Origin: an uncultured Pedobacter sp.
GTDB lineage: Bacteria; Bacteroidota; Bacteroidia; Sphingobacteriales; Sphingobacteriaceae
NCBI RefSeq assembly: GCF_913776295.1
Contig: NZ_CAJYOJ010000032.1
Coordinates: 1 to 63,915, forward strand
Length of the DNA stretch: 63,915 nucleotides
Direction of reading: 5' to 3'
Shown here: positions 16,419-27,094 of the stretch, one piece after another
Layout: each line of letters starts with the position of its first letter
How positions within the stretch are numbered: the stretch's first letter is position 1
Notes under the pieces: model-generated
What the model was told of the DNA's origin: nothing
The model's database searches: none
What the model saw: the letters and a program-made list of their open reading frames with translations, nothing else
Translations under genes and position numbers: made by a program

Positions 16419-19310
16419 TTAATTCAAGATATCCCTGATATCCTCTTTGCTCAGTGATTTGAAGAAGCTTTCTTCAGTAGTGATCAATGAACTGGCTAAC
16501 GATTTTTTGCGGTTCTGCAGAGCCAGGATCTTTTCTTCAACAGTATCTTTTGCAATAAATTTATAGATAAAAACCTTTTTATCCTGGCCGATACGATGCG
16601 TTCTGTCAATAGCCTGTTGTTCTACCGCAGGGTTCCACCATGGATCGAGAATAAAAACATAATCGGCCTGGGTTAAATTTAACCCAACACCACCAGCTTT
16701 GATAGAGATTAAAAAAACTTTCAGCCCGGTATTCTGTTGAAATTCAGAAACGATCTCCCCACGGTTACGGGTTGAGCCGTCCAAATAAGCAAATGGTATC
16801 TGCTCTGCTTCGAAATGTTTTCTGAAGATATCCAGGTGTTTTACGAATTGTGAAAAAACCAAAACTTTATGTCCGCCCTTTAGCACGTTATCTAACGTAT
16901 GGATTACATTTTCGAATTTACCTGAATCGGACATGTATTCACCATCAATCATTACAGGGTGGTTAGCCAGCTGACGTAAAGCCGTTAATCCCTGTAAAAG
17001 CTGAACCTGTTTCTGTGCAAAGGTTCCGTCATCCATACTTTGCAATAGATCGTTGCGGTAAGCTGATTTGGTTTTTTCGTAATAGGCCGCCTGGTCTTCG
17101 CTCATATCGCAATAAATGACCTGCTCAGTTTTAGGCGGTAATTCTGCCGCTACCTGTTCTTTTGTTCTCCGGAGTACAAAAGGTTTAATAATAGATTGTA
17201 GCTTACGCGCTTTTTCTTCGTCTTTTTTCTTTTCTATTGCCTGCACATACTCTTCATAAAAAAAAGCCTGCGTACCCAGTAAACCAGGATTTAAGAAAGT
17301 CAATTGAGACCATAAATCACTTACCGAATTTTCTACCGGTGTACCGCTCAAAATCAGTTTGTGTTTAGATTTTAGGCTTCTAACAGCTTTGAACGATTTT
17401 GATGTGGGGTTTTTAATGTTCTGACTTTCATCCAGAATGATATAATTGAAATAGAAGTTTTTCAATTCGTCTATATCTACCCGGGTTACACCATAGGTGG
17501 TAATGATAATATCATAATTGGCAAAATTGGCTACGTCTTTATTTCGGTTAGTGCCCGTATGTGCCAGTATTTTAAGCTTTGGTGTGAATTTTTTAGCCTC
17601 TGTTAACCAGTTATAAATCAAAGAAGTAGGCATGATGATGAGGGAGGTGATTTGCGTTTCACGCAATTGATCATCTTCCTTCACTTTTTGCAGCATGGCC
17701 AGTGTTTGGATGGTTTTACCCAAACCCATGTCGTCAGCTAAACAACCACCAAAATTATATTCGCGTAAAAAACTGAACCAGTTATAGCCGGCTTTCTGGT
17801 AATCGCGTAAACTGCCTTTAAAATGCACCGGCATTTGTGTATCGGCAATATTTTCAAAGTCTGATAGCCGTTGAAGCTTACGTTCAAGGGTAACGTTTGC
17901 CAAACTATCTTCAGCCAGATCGTTGATTAAACCGATATGGTGTTTTTTTAATTTGAGTGTTTGGCCGGCTTCTGCAAGACTAAACAGACTGCCATATTGG
18001 CTAAACCACTTGTCAGGAATAATGGCTACTTCTCCGTCAGGCAATAAAAATTCGCGCTTTTTATGTAAGATATGCTGTTTTAAAGATAGAAAAGGGATTT
18101 GATATTTACCAAACCAAACCACGGCGTGGATATCGAACCAATCATTTCCTTCTTTAACCTCCAGATCAATTTTACTCGCCCCGAACAGGAATTTTTTCTG
18201 CCCGGTAGCCTGTTCAAGTTCAAAACCAGATGCCTGTAGGATTTCGATATGCTCATTAACCCAATTTATAGCTCCATAACTTGGATTTTCTTCTTCAGAG
18301 GCTACTTCCAGGTTACTGAATAAAGAACTTGTTTTTTTTAGGCCTAATGAGAGAAGGAGATTGAATTGTTTTTTTTCCCAGTCTGCAGAACGTTTAATGC
18401 GGTGGAAAATATAGTTATCTGCTGTTTTTTCTAAACGTACGGTAACTTTATGTGCATTTTCTACCGGAAATGTATATTCTCCATATTTAAAATAGAGCTG
18501 AATCTGAGATAGACCGCCGTCAACATATAAAACTTTAATAACCGGTATAGCTTCAAACTGCTCGGTCCTGATCTCGAAGCCTTCAGCATACACGTGGTGT
18601 TTTTCTATTAAGGGTGCAACAAATTTTTCAAAATAAGTGGCTTCTGTTGTTTTAGGTATGGCAATAAAGCGTTTATTTAAAAAAGGTTGTAATTTTTTTC
18701 CCTCAATGTCCTGATCAAAAAAGTATAACACATCATTTAGCAACAACCAGGCAGGTTTGTTGCTAATAATCTGTGCTTCTTTAAACATAAATTCGATGCG
18801 CAGGTTTTGGTATTTAATGGTTGGAAAATAACGTGTTTCCGTTTCGTTTCTCCGGAAATGGAAAAGGATAGATGCAGCCTCATGAGCAAGTTCTATTTTT
18901 CGCTCTACAGGCCAGCCGTCTTTGTCCATTACATAAAGCTCATTTTTAACCTTTAAGATTTCTAAAGCTTCGGCAAGTTTCTTTTCAATTTTAGGACGAA
19001 CATTTTCATAAAACTTATCGTCAAAAATTTTGGTAAAGAATTCAGTAGGCCTGATTAATTTTTTATAATATTTTTTAATCAGCGAATCCTGTTCGATATC
19101 ATCCAGAATCTTGATCAGCTTATAATCAATATCACTTAAACATGCATTAAATTCTTCAGCGGTATGGGTGAAAATTCGTTGATAGGTAAAGGAGAAATCT
19201 CCCTGCGGATTAAGCTGAACGACATGTGGTTCAATTAAATAGCCCAGATACTCATGTTTGCACAATGAGTACACCACTTTACAGGCTTTAGCGCTATCGA
19301 CACGTAACAT
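16419..19310 (-). CDS. SNF2-family DEAD/DEAH helicase
   Basis: A 963-aa Swi2/Snf2 ATPase. The N-terminal 490 residues are an uncharacterised extension with no visible SWIM zinc-finger cysteines. The motor follows: motif I DDMGLGKTIQ, motif Ia IIMPTSLIYNW, motif II DESQ, motif III LSGTPVENS, then the second lobe with KVLVFSQF, SIKAGGVGLNLT and IDRTHRIGQ. Such bacterial homologues track on DNA and displace bound proteins such as RNA polymerase (RapA-like); the target is not known. Monocistronic. Confidence 0.92.
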   Translation of the reverse strand: MLRVDSAKACKVVYSLCKHEYLGYLIEPHVVQLNPQGDFSFTYQRIFTHTAEEFNACLSDIDYKLIKILDDIEQDSLIKKYYKKLIRPTEFFTKIFDDKFYENVRPKIEKKLAEALEILKVKNELYVMDKDGWPVERKIELAHEAASILFHFRRNETETRYFPTIKYQNLRIEFMFKEAQIISNKPAWLLLNDVLYFFDQDIEGKKLQPFLNKRFIAIPKTTEATYFEKFVAPLIEKHHVYAEGFEIRTEQFEAIPVIKVLYVDGGLSQIQLYFKYGEYTFPVENAHKVTVRLEKTADNYIFHRIKRSADWEKKQFNLLLSLGLKKTSSLFSNLEVASEEENPSYGAINWVNEHIEILQASGFELEQATGQKKFLFGASKIDLEVKEGNDWFDIHAVVWFGKYQIPFLSLKQHILHKKREFLLPDGEVAIIPDKWFSQYGSLFSLAEAGQTLKLKKHHIGLINDLAEDSLANVTLERKLQRLSDFENIADTQMPVHFKGSLRDYQKAGYNWFSFLREYNFGGCLADDMGLGKTIQTLAMLQKVKEDDQLRETQITSLIIMPTSLIYNWLTEAKKFTPKLKILAHTGTNRNKDVANFANYDIIITTYGVTRVDIDELKNFYFNYIILDESQNIKNPTSKSFKAVRSLKSKHKLILSGTPVENSVSDLWSQLTFLNPGLLGTQAFFYEEYVQAIEKKKDEEKARKLQSIIKPFVLRRTKEQVAAELPPKTEQVIYCDMSEDQAAYYEKTKSAYRNDLLQSMDDGTFAQKQVQLLQGLTALRQLANHPVMIDGEYMSDSGKFENVIHTLDNVLKGGHKVLVFSQFVKHLDIFRKHFEAEQIPFAYLDGSTRNRGEIVSEFQQNTGLKVFLISIKAGGVGLNLTQADYVFILDPWWNPAVEQQAIDRTHRIGQDKKVFIYKFIAKDTVEEKILALQNRKKSLASSLITTEESFFKSLSKEDIRDILN

Positions 19311-19776
19311 TGATTGGTTTAAAATTTTTATAAGCTAAGCGCTTAAAAAACTCTAAACTTACAATATTTTGTGGTTACATCAAAAAAACTGGCCTTTTTT
19401 GGCAAAAAATATGGGTATTTTTCATCTGCATTGAAAAATGGGTTATGATGCCGCAGTTTAATGGGTTGTAAATCAACAAAAGAGTATATCTCATTTTAAA
19501 GATGCTTCGCTGCCATTGACACTCTCTGATAGAATGGTCGTCATCTCGACCGGAGCAACGCGAAGTGCCTGTATGGGCAGGCACTACGGTCAAGATGACG
19601 ATATCGAAGGCGATCATATCGATTTTTATACCATAAATTACCCCTCGGGATAACAAAAAAGTCCTCTGTGCTTCTGTGGCAAAAGCATAACGCGATGGAT
19701 TGTAGAGACATAGCCCACCAAATAAAAAGGCATCCTGAAAAATCAGAATGCCTTCATTTTGCTTGTTGATTATTAA
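19311..19776. repeat. Gene-free stretch with dispersed repeat fragments
   Basis: The stretch has fragments shared with other gaps: AAGATGCTTCGCTGCCATTGAC near 19498-19520 (compare 63704-63730), GATTTTTATA-CATAAATTA-CC near 19620 (compare 95-120), and a CTCTGTGCTTCTGTGG word near 19665 (compare 6700-6990). A GTCATCTCGACCGGAGC...GTCAAGATGACGA inverted repeat spans 19550-19602. No gene is supported. Confidence 0.5.
19723..19754 (-). terminator. Terminator of the RND efflux operon
   Basis: AAGGCATcCTGA (19727-19738) pairs with TCAGaATGCCTT (19743-19754), 11 of 12 pairs, 5-nt loop. On the minus strand it is followed by a short T run. It lies 22 nt past the last gene of the operon. Confidence 0.7.
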
Positions 19777-21177
19777 TTACTTCCAGCCACCGCCTAATGC
19801 ACGGTACAGATTTACCACCGATTGAAGTTTTTGTAACCGATCATTAATTCCGCTTAACTGAGCTGTTAATAAACTTTGTTCTGAGGTTAACACATCAGTG
19901 TAGTTTGTTGCCGAACTATAGCGTAATAATTCTTTGGTAAAATCTACTGCTTTGGTTAATGAGGCAATTTGTTTTGCCCTTGTTTCCTCTTTCTCAGCAG
20001 CAGTTTGGTAAGCATACAAGGCATTTGATACTTCCTGTCCACCTGTTAAAAGTGTTTGTTGAAAATTGTAAAAAGCAATTTGTTGATTGGCTTCAGCAGT
20101 TTTCAGCCGGGCTTTGTTGGCACCTCTTGCAAAAATTGGTTGCGTTAAGCCCCCAACTAAGTTATAGAAGATGGATTTGCTAAAGAAATCCTGTAATTGT
20201 AAGCTTGATAATCCACCCGCTGCGGTAATGGTAAAAGCAGGATAAAAATAAGTTTTCGCTACGTTTGTATTTTCGAAAGCCGACCTGAAGCCAAATTCTG
20301 CGGCAATTACATCTGGACGGTTTTTTAACAGTTGTGCTGATATCCCTGTTTGTAAATTCGCATAAGGAGTCTGTTGATCTAAAGTGGTACGGTTAATCGC
20401 ATCAGGTGCTTTTGCTACCAGTACACTTAATGCATTTTCAGCCTCTTTAATGCTTCTTTTTAAATCAGGCAAGGTTACCTGTGCAGCATATAAATTGGCT
20501 TCACTTTGCACAACTGCCGCACCATTTACCACAGCACCTTGTTTCAACTCTTTCATAGTTTCTACATCCTGTGCCCTCACCTTAATAGTTTGTTCGGTAA
20601 TGGCCAGTTGTTTATCAAGAGCCAGTAAAGTGTAATAGTTATTGGCGATGGTAGCGATTAATTGGGTCTGTACGGCTCTTTTTGCAGCATCAGTTTGTAA
20701 CAAAGCTGCATATGCGCTACGTTTTGCACTTGTTAACTTTCCCCATATATCGGCTTCCCAACTGGTGCTCAGCTGTGCCTTGTAAGTTTGGGTTTCTAAA
20801 TTAATATTGATCCCGGGAGGAAAGTTTAAAGAAGCCTGCGATTGCTTATTGTCAGTTACATTCACATCAGCCTGTAAGCTCGGTAGTAATGCTCCACGAC
20901 TCTGTATTAAGGTGGCCTCTGCAATTTTGATTCGTTCAATGGCCTGTTTCAGGTCCAAATTTTCATTTATCCCTTGTTGAATCAGCGACTGTAAAGTAGT
21001 ATCCGAAAACAGCGTTTTCCACTGTAGATCGGCCATTGTAGTCGTATCTGTTGTATTATTACCCCGGTATAAACCCTGGCTTTTTACCTGAGGGCGTTCG
21101 TATTTTTTAGTTACGCAGGCACTCAGGGCAACAATGACTAAACCGATTAAAAGGGAATGTTTATATCTAAAATTCAT
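19777..21177 (-). CDS. RND efflux outer-membrane factor (NodT/OprM family lipoprotein)
   Basis: TolC-like channel that carries substrates of the RND pump across the outer membrane. The 467-aa protein starts at ATG 21177, giving a lipoprotein signal with lipobox LSAC; longer in-frame starts run into the upstream pump gene. Two OEP repeats (about residues 70-250 and 275-465) include AEATLIQSRGALLPSLQADVN and LLKNRPDVIAAEFGFRSA. Last gene of the operon, 10 nt after the pump gene. Confidence 0.92.
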   Translation of the reverse strand: MNFRYKHSLLIGLVIVALSACVTKKYERPQVKSQGLYRGNNTTDTTTMADLQWKTLFSDTTLQSLIQQGINENLDLKQAIERIKIAEATLIQSRGALLPSLQADVNVTDNKQSQASLNFPPGININLETQTYKAQLSTSWEADIWGKLTSAKRSAYAALLQTDAAKRAVQTQLIATIANNYYTLLALDKQLAITEQTIKVRAQDVETMKELKQGAVVNGAAVVQSEANLYAAQVTLPDLKRSIKEAENALSVLVAKAPDAINRTTLDQQTPYANLQTGISAQLLKNRPDVIAAEFGFRSAFENTNVAKTYFYPAFTITAAGGLSSLQLQDFFSKSIFYNLVGGLTQPIFARGANKARLKTAEANQQIAFYNFQQTLLTGGQEVSNALYAYQTAAEKEETRAKQIASLTKAVDFTKELLRYSSATNYTDVLTSEQSLLTAQLSGINDRLQKLQSVVNLYRALGGGWK

Positions 21178-21187
21178 TTTCTTAATA

Positions 21188-24100
21188 TTAATGTTTGCTG
21201 TTCGCAGTAGCCAATTCGTATTCCTCTGGCGTTTGTTCATGGTCAATACCCTCATTAAAAGGCGATTTATTACTGATCCGCTCTTGCAAAGACTGAAATA
21301 TGATAAACAGGGCAGGAATAACGAAAACTCCAAATATCGTTCCGATCAACATACCACCCACTGCACCTGTACCAATTGAAGTATTACCTGCTGCCCCAAC
21401 ACCTGATGAAAGCATCAACGGCAATAACCCAAGGATAAATGCAAAAGAGGTCATTAAGATCGGGCGTAAACGTGCTGTTGCACCATCAATTGCCGCATTG
21501 GCGATACTCATACCTTTTCTTCTCCTGTCTACCGCATATTCTACAATCAAAATTGCATTTTTGGCGAGTAATCCAACCAGCATGATCAGCGTAATCTGCG
21601 TATAAATGTTATTATCTACTCCGAAAATTTTATCAAAAACAAAAACACCTGCTAAACCAACTGGTAAAGAGAACAAAACGGCCAGTGGTAAAATATAACT
21701 CTCATACTGTGCGGCAAGCAAGAAATAAACAAAGATTACGCAAAGTAAAAAGATGAAAACAGTTTGACTTCCTCCTGCCATCTCCTCACGTGATAAACCC
21801 GAAAATTCATAGCCATATCCTGCAGGAAGATTTTTAGCGGCCTCTTCCTGAACAGCTTTTAATGCATCCCCAGAGCTATAACCAGCATTTGGGTTACCCG
21901 TTACCGAAATTGATGTAAACAAGTTGAAGCGCGAGATAGCCTGTGGTCCGTATACCTTGGTTAAAGTGATAAACTCTGATACCGGAGCCATCTGCCCTGA
22001 AGAGGTTCTCACAAAAATACGGGTTAACGTTTGCTCATTAGCGCGATACTGCGCATCGGCCTGGTACATTACCCTAAACTGTTTCCCAAATTTATTGAAA
22101 TTAGAAGCATAAACGCCGCCGTAATATCCTTGCATTACACCCAATACATCACTCACATTCAGGCCAGCCTGTTTAACCTTTGCCACATTTACATCAATCT
22201 GGTATTGTGGGAAATTGGGGTTAAAAGAGGTGGAAGCATATTGAATTTCAGGACGTTTACTTAACGCTGCTAGGAATCCGTTTCCAATTTCGTTGAATTT
22301 TTTGATATCCCCACCGGTTTTATCCTGTAGCTGGAACTCAAAACCACCACTGGTACCAAAACCCTGAATAGTTGGCGGCGCAAAGAAAATAATTTTGGCC
22401 CCTTTAATGCCTGCAGTTTTTGCAAACAATTCGCCAATAATTGCCTTTACATCGCGGCCTTTGCGTTCATCCCATGGCGTTAAACGGGAAATTACCATAC
22501 CATATGAACTGCCTGAACCACTAATCATGCTTCGGCCAACAATCCTTAGCGTATTTTTAATTTCAGGTATCTGGTGCGCAATACTATCAATCTTAGTGAT
22601 AATCACACTGGTTTCTTCCTGCGATGTGCCTGCCGGTAAGGAGATATCGCTCATGATGGTTCCCAAATCCTCGTTCGGCACGAAACCTTTAGGTGTGGTA
22701 TTCATTGTCCAGACCAATACCACTGCAAAAAAAGCAATAGCCAAACCTACGATCCATTTTTTTCTGGAAAGAAAGCTTACCGATTTTTTGTATTTTCCGG
22801 TTACCGCATCAAATGATGTATTAAAAGCATCGTAAAAACGCTGTAAAAAGTTTTTAGATTTTTGGTGCTCTTCTTTATGTGGTTTTAAAAATAAAGCACA
22901 TAATGCCGGACTTAATGTTAAGGCATTAATGGCCGATAAAATGATCGAAATGGCCAGCGTTAAACCGAATTGTTTATAAAATACGCCAGATGATCCGGAG
23001 ATAAAACTTACCGGGATAAATACGGCAGCCATTACTAAAGTGATGGATATAATCGCTCCGCTAATGTCGTCCATGGCATCAATAGTCGCTTTTTTGGCAT
23101 CGGTATAACCTTCATCCAATTTGGCGTGTACAGCCTCCACTACCACAATGGCATCATCTACCACAATACCAATGGCGAGTACCAGGGCGAACAAGGTGAG
23201 CAGGTTGATGGTAAACCCAAATAAGCTCAGGAAGAAAAAAGTTCCGATAATGGCCACCGGTACGCTGATTGCCGGAATCAGGGTTGACCGGAAATCCTGC
23301 AAGAAGATAAATACCACCAGGAACACCAGAATAAATGCTTCAATTAAGGTATGGAGCACTTTTTCGATTGATGCATCCAAAAAGTCGTTGACGTTAACCA
23401 AAGTGGAATAGTGTACGCCTTTCGGGAAGGATTTTTGCGCTTCATCGAGAGTCTTGATAGAATTTTCGATTACCTCTTTCGCATTTGAACCTGCGGTTTG
23501 ATTAATGGCGATACCCAAAGCCTGTTTTCCGTTAAATTTAACCGAACTGGCATAACTTTGTGCACCTAATTCTATTCTCGCAATATCTTTTAACCGAAGA
23601 ATCTGGCCGTTATCCGTAGTGCGGATAATAATATCGCCAAACTGTGCCTCATCTTTTAACCTACCTGTATATTTTAGGGTATATTGAAAGGCCTGATTAC
23701 CCAACTCTCCAAATTGACCGGGAGCGGCCTCTACGTTCTGATCGGCAAGGGCTACACTAACATCATTTGGCACGAGGCCGTAGGTAGCCATTACATCAGG
23801 TTTTAACCAGATCCGCATGGTATAATCCAGTGTTCCGAAGGCACTCGCATCACCAACACCATTGATCCGTTTAATCTGTGGAATAATATTGATGTTGGCA
23901 TAATTTTGCAAAAACTTCTGATCGTAGGAAGGATCGTCGCTATATAAACCAAAGATCAGTACGTTACTCGCCTGTCTTTTTGCGGTGATTACACCCGATT
24001 TGGTTACCTCAGCAGGTAATAAACTGGTTGCACGGGCAACCCTATTCTGTACGTTAACTGCTGCCAGATCAGGATTAGTACCTAATTTAAAGTTTACGGT

Positions 24101-24370
24101 AATGGTTGCGGTACCATCGTTACTGGCACTTGAAGTCATGTAAGTCATGTCTTCCACACCATTGATCTGCTCTTCCAGCGGAACAACTACGCTGTTCATC
24201 ACCACATCAGCATTGGCACCCTGGTATGAAGTAGAAACCTGCACCGTTGGCGGGGCAATTTCAGGGTATTGTGAAACCGGTAACGTAGCTAAACCTAAAA
24301 CACCGAGTATAACGATGATGATGGATATAACCGTTGATAAAACCGGTCTTTCTATAAATTTCTTGAACAT
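21188..24370 (-). CDS. RND multidrug efflux pump, HAE1/AcrB family
   Basis: Proton-driven inner-membrane transporter of 1060 aa, full length for the family. N-terminal FIERPVLSTVISIIIVILG, the first periplasmic loop, and the GIVVDDAIVVVEAV segment in TM4 with the Asp pair of the proton relay are visible; the matching second-half region is LVGLLAKNAILIVEYA. The operon order (adaptor, pump, outer-membrane factor) is standard. No regulator gene adjoins the operon. Substrates are not predictable; hydrophobic drugs or dyes are typical. Confidence 0.95.
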   Translation of the reverse strand: MFKKFIERPVLSTVISIIIVILGVLGLATLPVSQYPEIAPPTVQVSTSYQGANADVVMNSVVVPLEEQINGVEDMTYMTSSASNDGTATITVNFKLGTNPDLAAVNVQNRVARATSLLPAEVTKSGVITAKRQASNVLIFGLYSDDPSYDQKFLQNYANINIIPQIKRINGVGDASAFGTLDYTMRIWLKPDVMATYGLVPNDVSVALADQNVEAAPGQFGELGNQAFQYTLKYTGRLKDEAQFGDIIIRTTDNGQILRLKDIARIELGAQSYASSVKFNGKQALGIAINQTAGSNAKEVIENSIKTLDEAQKSFPKGVHYSTLVNVNDFLDASIEKVLHTLIEAFILVFLVVFIFLQDFRSTLIPAISVPVAIIGTFFFLSLFGFTINLLTLFALVLAIGIVVDDAIVVVEAVHAKLDEGYTDAKKATIDAMDDISGAIISITLVMAAVFIPVSFISGSSGVFYKQFGLTLAISIILSAINALTLSPALCALFLKPHKEEHQKSKNFLQRFYDAFNTSFDAVTGKYKKSVSFLSRKKWIVGLAIAFFAVVLVWTMNTTPKGFVPNEDLGTIMSDISLPAGTSQEETSVIITKIDSIAHQIPEIKNTLRIVGRSMISGSGSSYGMVISRLTPWDERKGRDVKAIIGELFAKTAGIKGAKIIFFAPPTIQGFGTSGGFEFQLQDKTGGDIKKFNEIGNGFLAALSKRPEIQYASTSFNPNFPQYQIDVNVAKVKQAGLNVSDVLGVMQGYYGGVYASNFNKFGKQFRVMYQADAQYRANEQTLTRIFVRTSSGQMAPVSEFITLTKVYGPQAISRFNLFTSISVTGNPNAGYSSGDALKAVQEEAAKNLPAGYGYEFSGLSREEMAGGSQTVFIFLLCVIFVYFLLAAQYESYILPLAVLFSLPVGLAGVFVFDKIFGVDNNIYTQITLIMLVGLLAKNAILIVEYAVDRRRKGMSIANAAIDGATARLRPILMTSFAFILGLLPLMLSSGVGAAGNTSIGTGAVGGMLIGTIFGVFVIPALFIIFQSLQERISNKSPFNEGIDHEQTPEEYELATANSKH

Positions 24371-24418
24371 AATTGATATTGATTACACTATAAAAGTGTG
24401 ATAAGCAACATGATATGG

Positions 24419-25588
24419 TTATTTCTTAATCTCAGCATAAACTGAATCAGCACTTTTTTCTTCAGGTTTGATTTTGGTCCCGTCTTTTAAGGATTGGAAA
24501 CCCTCTAAAACAACTTTATCTCCACTTTTAAGGCCTTTGGTTACCACATAGAACTTGCCCTTGGCCAGATCCATAATCTCAATTTCAGTGTTGATTACCT
24601 TAGCAGAATCGCCTAAAACATAAACGAACTTTTTACCCTGTAAATCGATGGTTGATTTTTGTGGGATTAATATGGCATTATCAATGTGCTGTGGAACCCT
24701 AACGGAAGCACTGGCACCATTTTTTAATAAAGAAGTAGGGTTGGGGAAAGTAGCCCTTAAGCTTGCAGAGCCTGTACTGGTGTTAATCTGTCCGTTGATG
24801 GATTCAACCTTACCATTTTGTGCATAAACGGTTCCGTCTGCCAGTACCAAACTTACCGCCGGGATGTTTTTCATTTGCTGGGCCAAGGTATTTCCTTTAT
24901 AGTTTCTGGAAAAATCAAGCAGTTGTTTCTCATTTAAAGAAAAGTAGGCATAAACTTTCGAGATATTAGAAACTGTTGTTAAAGGCTGTGTACTGGTACT
25001 GCTCACTAAACTTCCATTTCTGAAAGGAATGCTGCCAACCACACCATCAACTGGGCTTTTAACCGAAGTGTAGCCTAAGTTAACCTGTGCGTTTACCAAT
25101 TCGGCCTTTGCCTGTGCCAATGCTGCTTTTCTGCTTTGCAGTGTTAACTGAGCGGCATCCAGATCATATTTGCTAATGATGTCTTTTTCAACCAGGGGCC
25201 TGGTTTTATTTACGGTTAACTGGGCGGCATTAACGTCTGCTTCTGCACTGCTAATAGCTGCTCTTGCGGTGCGTACCTGTTGTTCATACTGAGGCGCATT
25301 AATGGTGAAAAGTAACTGGCCTTTTTTAACCACTGCCCCCTCATCTACAAAAATCTTCTCAATAAACCCGTCAACTTTTGGGCGGATGTCGATATTTTGG
25401 ATGCCTTCAATTGTTGCCGGATAATCAGAATCTAGAGTGGTATTTTGTGTGTTTACGGTAAAAACCGGATAGGCTTGCGGACCAGCTGCTGCCGCAGCTG
25501 CTGCTTTTTTAGCATCGTCATTGTTCCCGCAGGACGCCAGGAGCATACCTATGCTCACGCTAAAAAAGAGAGTTGTAACTTTTCTCAT
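24419..25588 (-). CDS. RND periplasmic adaptor (membrane fusion) lipoprotein
   Basis: A 389-aa adaptor linking pump and channel. The lipobox is LASC near residue 20. The order of lipoyl half-motif (VDGFIEKIFVDEGAVVKKGQ), long helical hairpin (about residues 100-165), second lipoyl half (VKSPVDGVVGSI) and beta-barrel domain is that of AcrA. First gene of the operon. Confidence 0.93.
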   Translation of the reverse strand: MRKVTTLFFSVSIGMLLASCGNNDDAKKAAAAAAAGPQAYPVFTVNTQNTTLDSDYPATIEGIQNIDIRPKVDGFIEKIFVDEGAVVKKGQLLFTINAPQYEQQVRTARAAISSAEADVNAAQLTVNKTRPLVEKDIISKYDLDAAQLTLQSRKAALAQAKAELVNAQVNLGYTSVKSPVDGVVGSIPFRNGSLVSSTSTQPLTTVSNISKVYAYFSLNEKQLLDFSRNYKGNTLAQQMKNIPAVSLVLADGTVYAQNGKVESINGQINTSTGSASLRATFPNPTSLLKNGASASVRVPQHIDNAILIPQKSTIDLQGKKFVYVLGDSAKVINTEIEIMDLAKGKFYVVTKGLKSGDKVVLEGFQSLKDGTKIKPEEKSADSVYAEIKK

Positions 25589-26001
25589 GGACTATTTCTG
25601 TGTGTATAAATTTGAATTTCCGGAATTAAGAGCGTCGCTAAAATTTAGGACTTCGATTCCGCTATAATTATCCAAAAATAGAGCCTAACCAAAAATAAAT
25701 CTGTCCAAATTCTGTCATTTAATCAATCGATTGATTTATTTTAAATGTGGAGTAGTCGTTTTCTTCATTTAAAAGGTTATCATTTAGTGCTTTAAATGAA
25801 GTTTTTGCTAAAAAATGAGTGTGTAAATATCTTGAGACAGATGTTAATAGCTGTTAAAATTGCTTGGTATAAAGCACTTTTTTATAATTAATCCTGTTTA
25901 TTTTAGTAAACAGAAAGTGTTTTTGGTGTATGTTTTACACGAGACATTTTGATTGCGGGCAAGCCCGAAGGTTTTAAAAAACTGTAAGGTTTATAAAAAG
26001 A
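25589..26001. other. Gene-free region upstream of the efflux operon
   Basis: No gene is visible. It must hold the promoter of the efflux operon and the 3' region of dapF. The only strong structure is the palindrome at 25721-25736. Confidence 0.5.
25721..25736. promoter_or_regulatory. Perfect 16-bp palindrome, possible operator
   Basis: AATCAATCGATTGATT is a perfect palindrome 133 nt upstream of the adaptor start. Its length suits a TetR- or MarR-type repressor site. No regulator gene is adjacent, so the binding protein would be encoded elsewhere. Function is inferred. Confidence 0.4.
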
Positions 26002-26784
26002 TTAGCCTACCTCTCCTTCGAAAACTAATTTGGCTGGTCCACATAAAAATACATTGGTAAATGTAGTACCGTTATAGTCAAATTCTATTTTAATATCCCC
26101 GCCCAAAACCTTAATATCGGTTTTAATATGACCCGTCTGATTTTTATGTTTGGCCATAGCCATGGCAACCGCGGTTACGCCGGTACCACAAGCATAGGTT
26201 TCGTCTTCAACACCGCGCTCGTAAGTGCGTACAAATAAATGATCGCCTTTATCTTCAACAAAATTTACATTTATCCCCTTTTCCGCATAGTTAGAATTGT
26301 AGCGGATATTTCTTCCTCCCGTAAAAACGTCAAAATCTTTTAAATTACTTTGTAGGGCAACGTAATGTGGCGAGCCGGTATTCAATATGTAAGCTTCACC
26401 ATCTTTGGTAATGGTGTCAACATCAATCATTTGCAGATCGATCCATTCTCCGTTTTCTGAAATTCTGGCATAATGTGATCCATCTACTGCCAAAAAGTTT
26501 GTTTCCCGGTCAATGATGCCGAGTTGTTTGGCAAAAGCGACAATGCATCTGCCACCGTTTCCGCACATGCTCCCGGGCTGACCATCTGCATTAAAATAAT
26601 GCATTTCAAAATCATAATCCTCATGTTTGGTTAAAAACATCAATCCATCGGCACCAATACCAAATCTTCTATGACATAATTTTTCAATTAATTGATTGTC
26701 AACGTCTTTTAATGTTTTTTTGGTGTGGTCTACTAAAATAAAGTCGTTGCCTGCGCCCTGGTATTTAAAGAAATTAATTTTCAT
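26002..26784 (-). CDS. dapF: Diaminopimelate epimerase
   Basis: Converts LL- to meso-diaminopimelate for lysine and peptidoglycan. The 260-aa protein has both catalytic cysteines in the expected motifs: MCGNGGRC (Cys74) and YACGTG (Cys199). It opens with FFKYQGAGNDFILVD, a standard dapF start. Monocistronic. Confidence 0.96.
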   Translation of the reverse strand: MKINFFKYQGAGNDFILVDHTKKTLKDVDNQLIEKLCHRRFGIGADGLMFLTKHEDYDFEMHYFNADGQPGSMCGNGGRCIVAFAKQLGIIDRETNFLAVDGSHYARISENGEWIDLQMIDVDTITKDGEAYILNTGSPHYVALQSNLKDFDVFTGGRNIRYNSNYAEKGINVNFVEDKGDHLFVRTYERGVEDETYACGTGVTAVAMAMAKHKNQTGHIKTDIKVLGGDIKIEFDYNGTTFTNVFLCGPAKLVFEGEVG

Positions 26785-27094
26785 GAAAGCTTCATTTTCT
26801 AGTGCAATATTTGGGATGCGGAAAGCTATTTATGGATCTGTGTTTTTTGATTTAACATTTTTTAACACAAAACCAAGTGCTTTGAGCATACAAATATCGT
26901 TTATATGGTATTAAATTTGAATAAACTTACTAAAGAAAATTTAAGCAGACGAGAACTGCTGGAGCATCCTGCTTAAACCAAAAATAAACCGCTCCTGCAA
27001 ACAATAAAATTTAGTAACGATGTTATAGGCTAAACCATTAGCTAGCAAATTAGTTTATAATAATCGGAGCCATTAAAAAACAATATACATACAC
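26785..27094. other. Intergenic region between dapF and the Do protease gene
   Basis: Divergent promoters of the two genes must lie here. No perfect TAnnTTTG box, repeat or small gene stands out. Confidence 0.4.
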
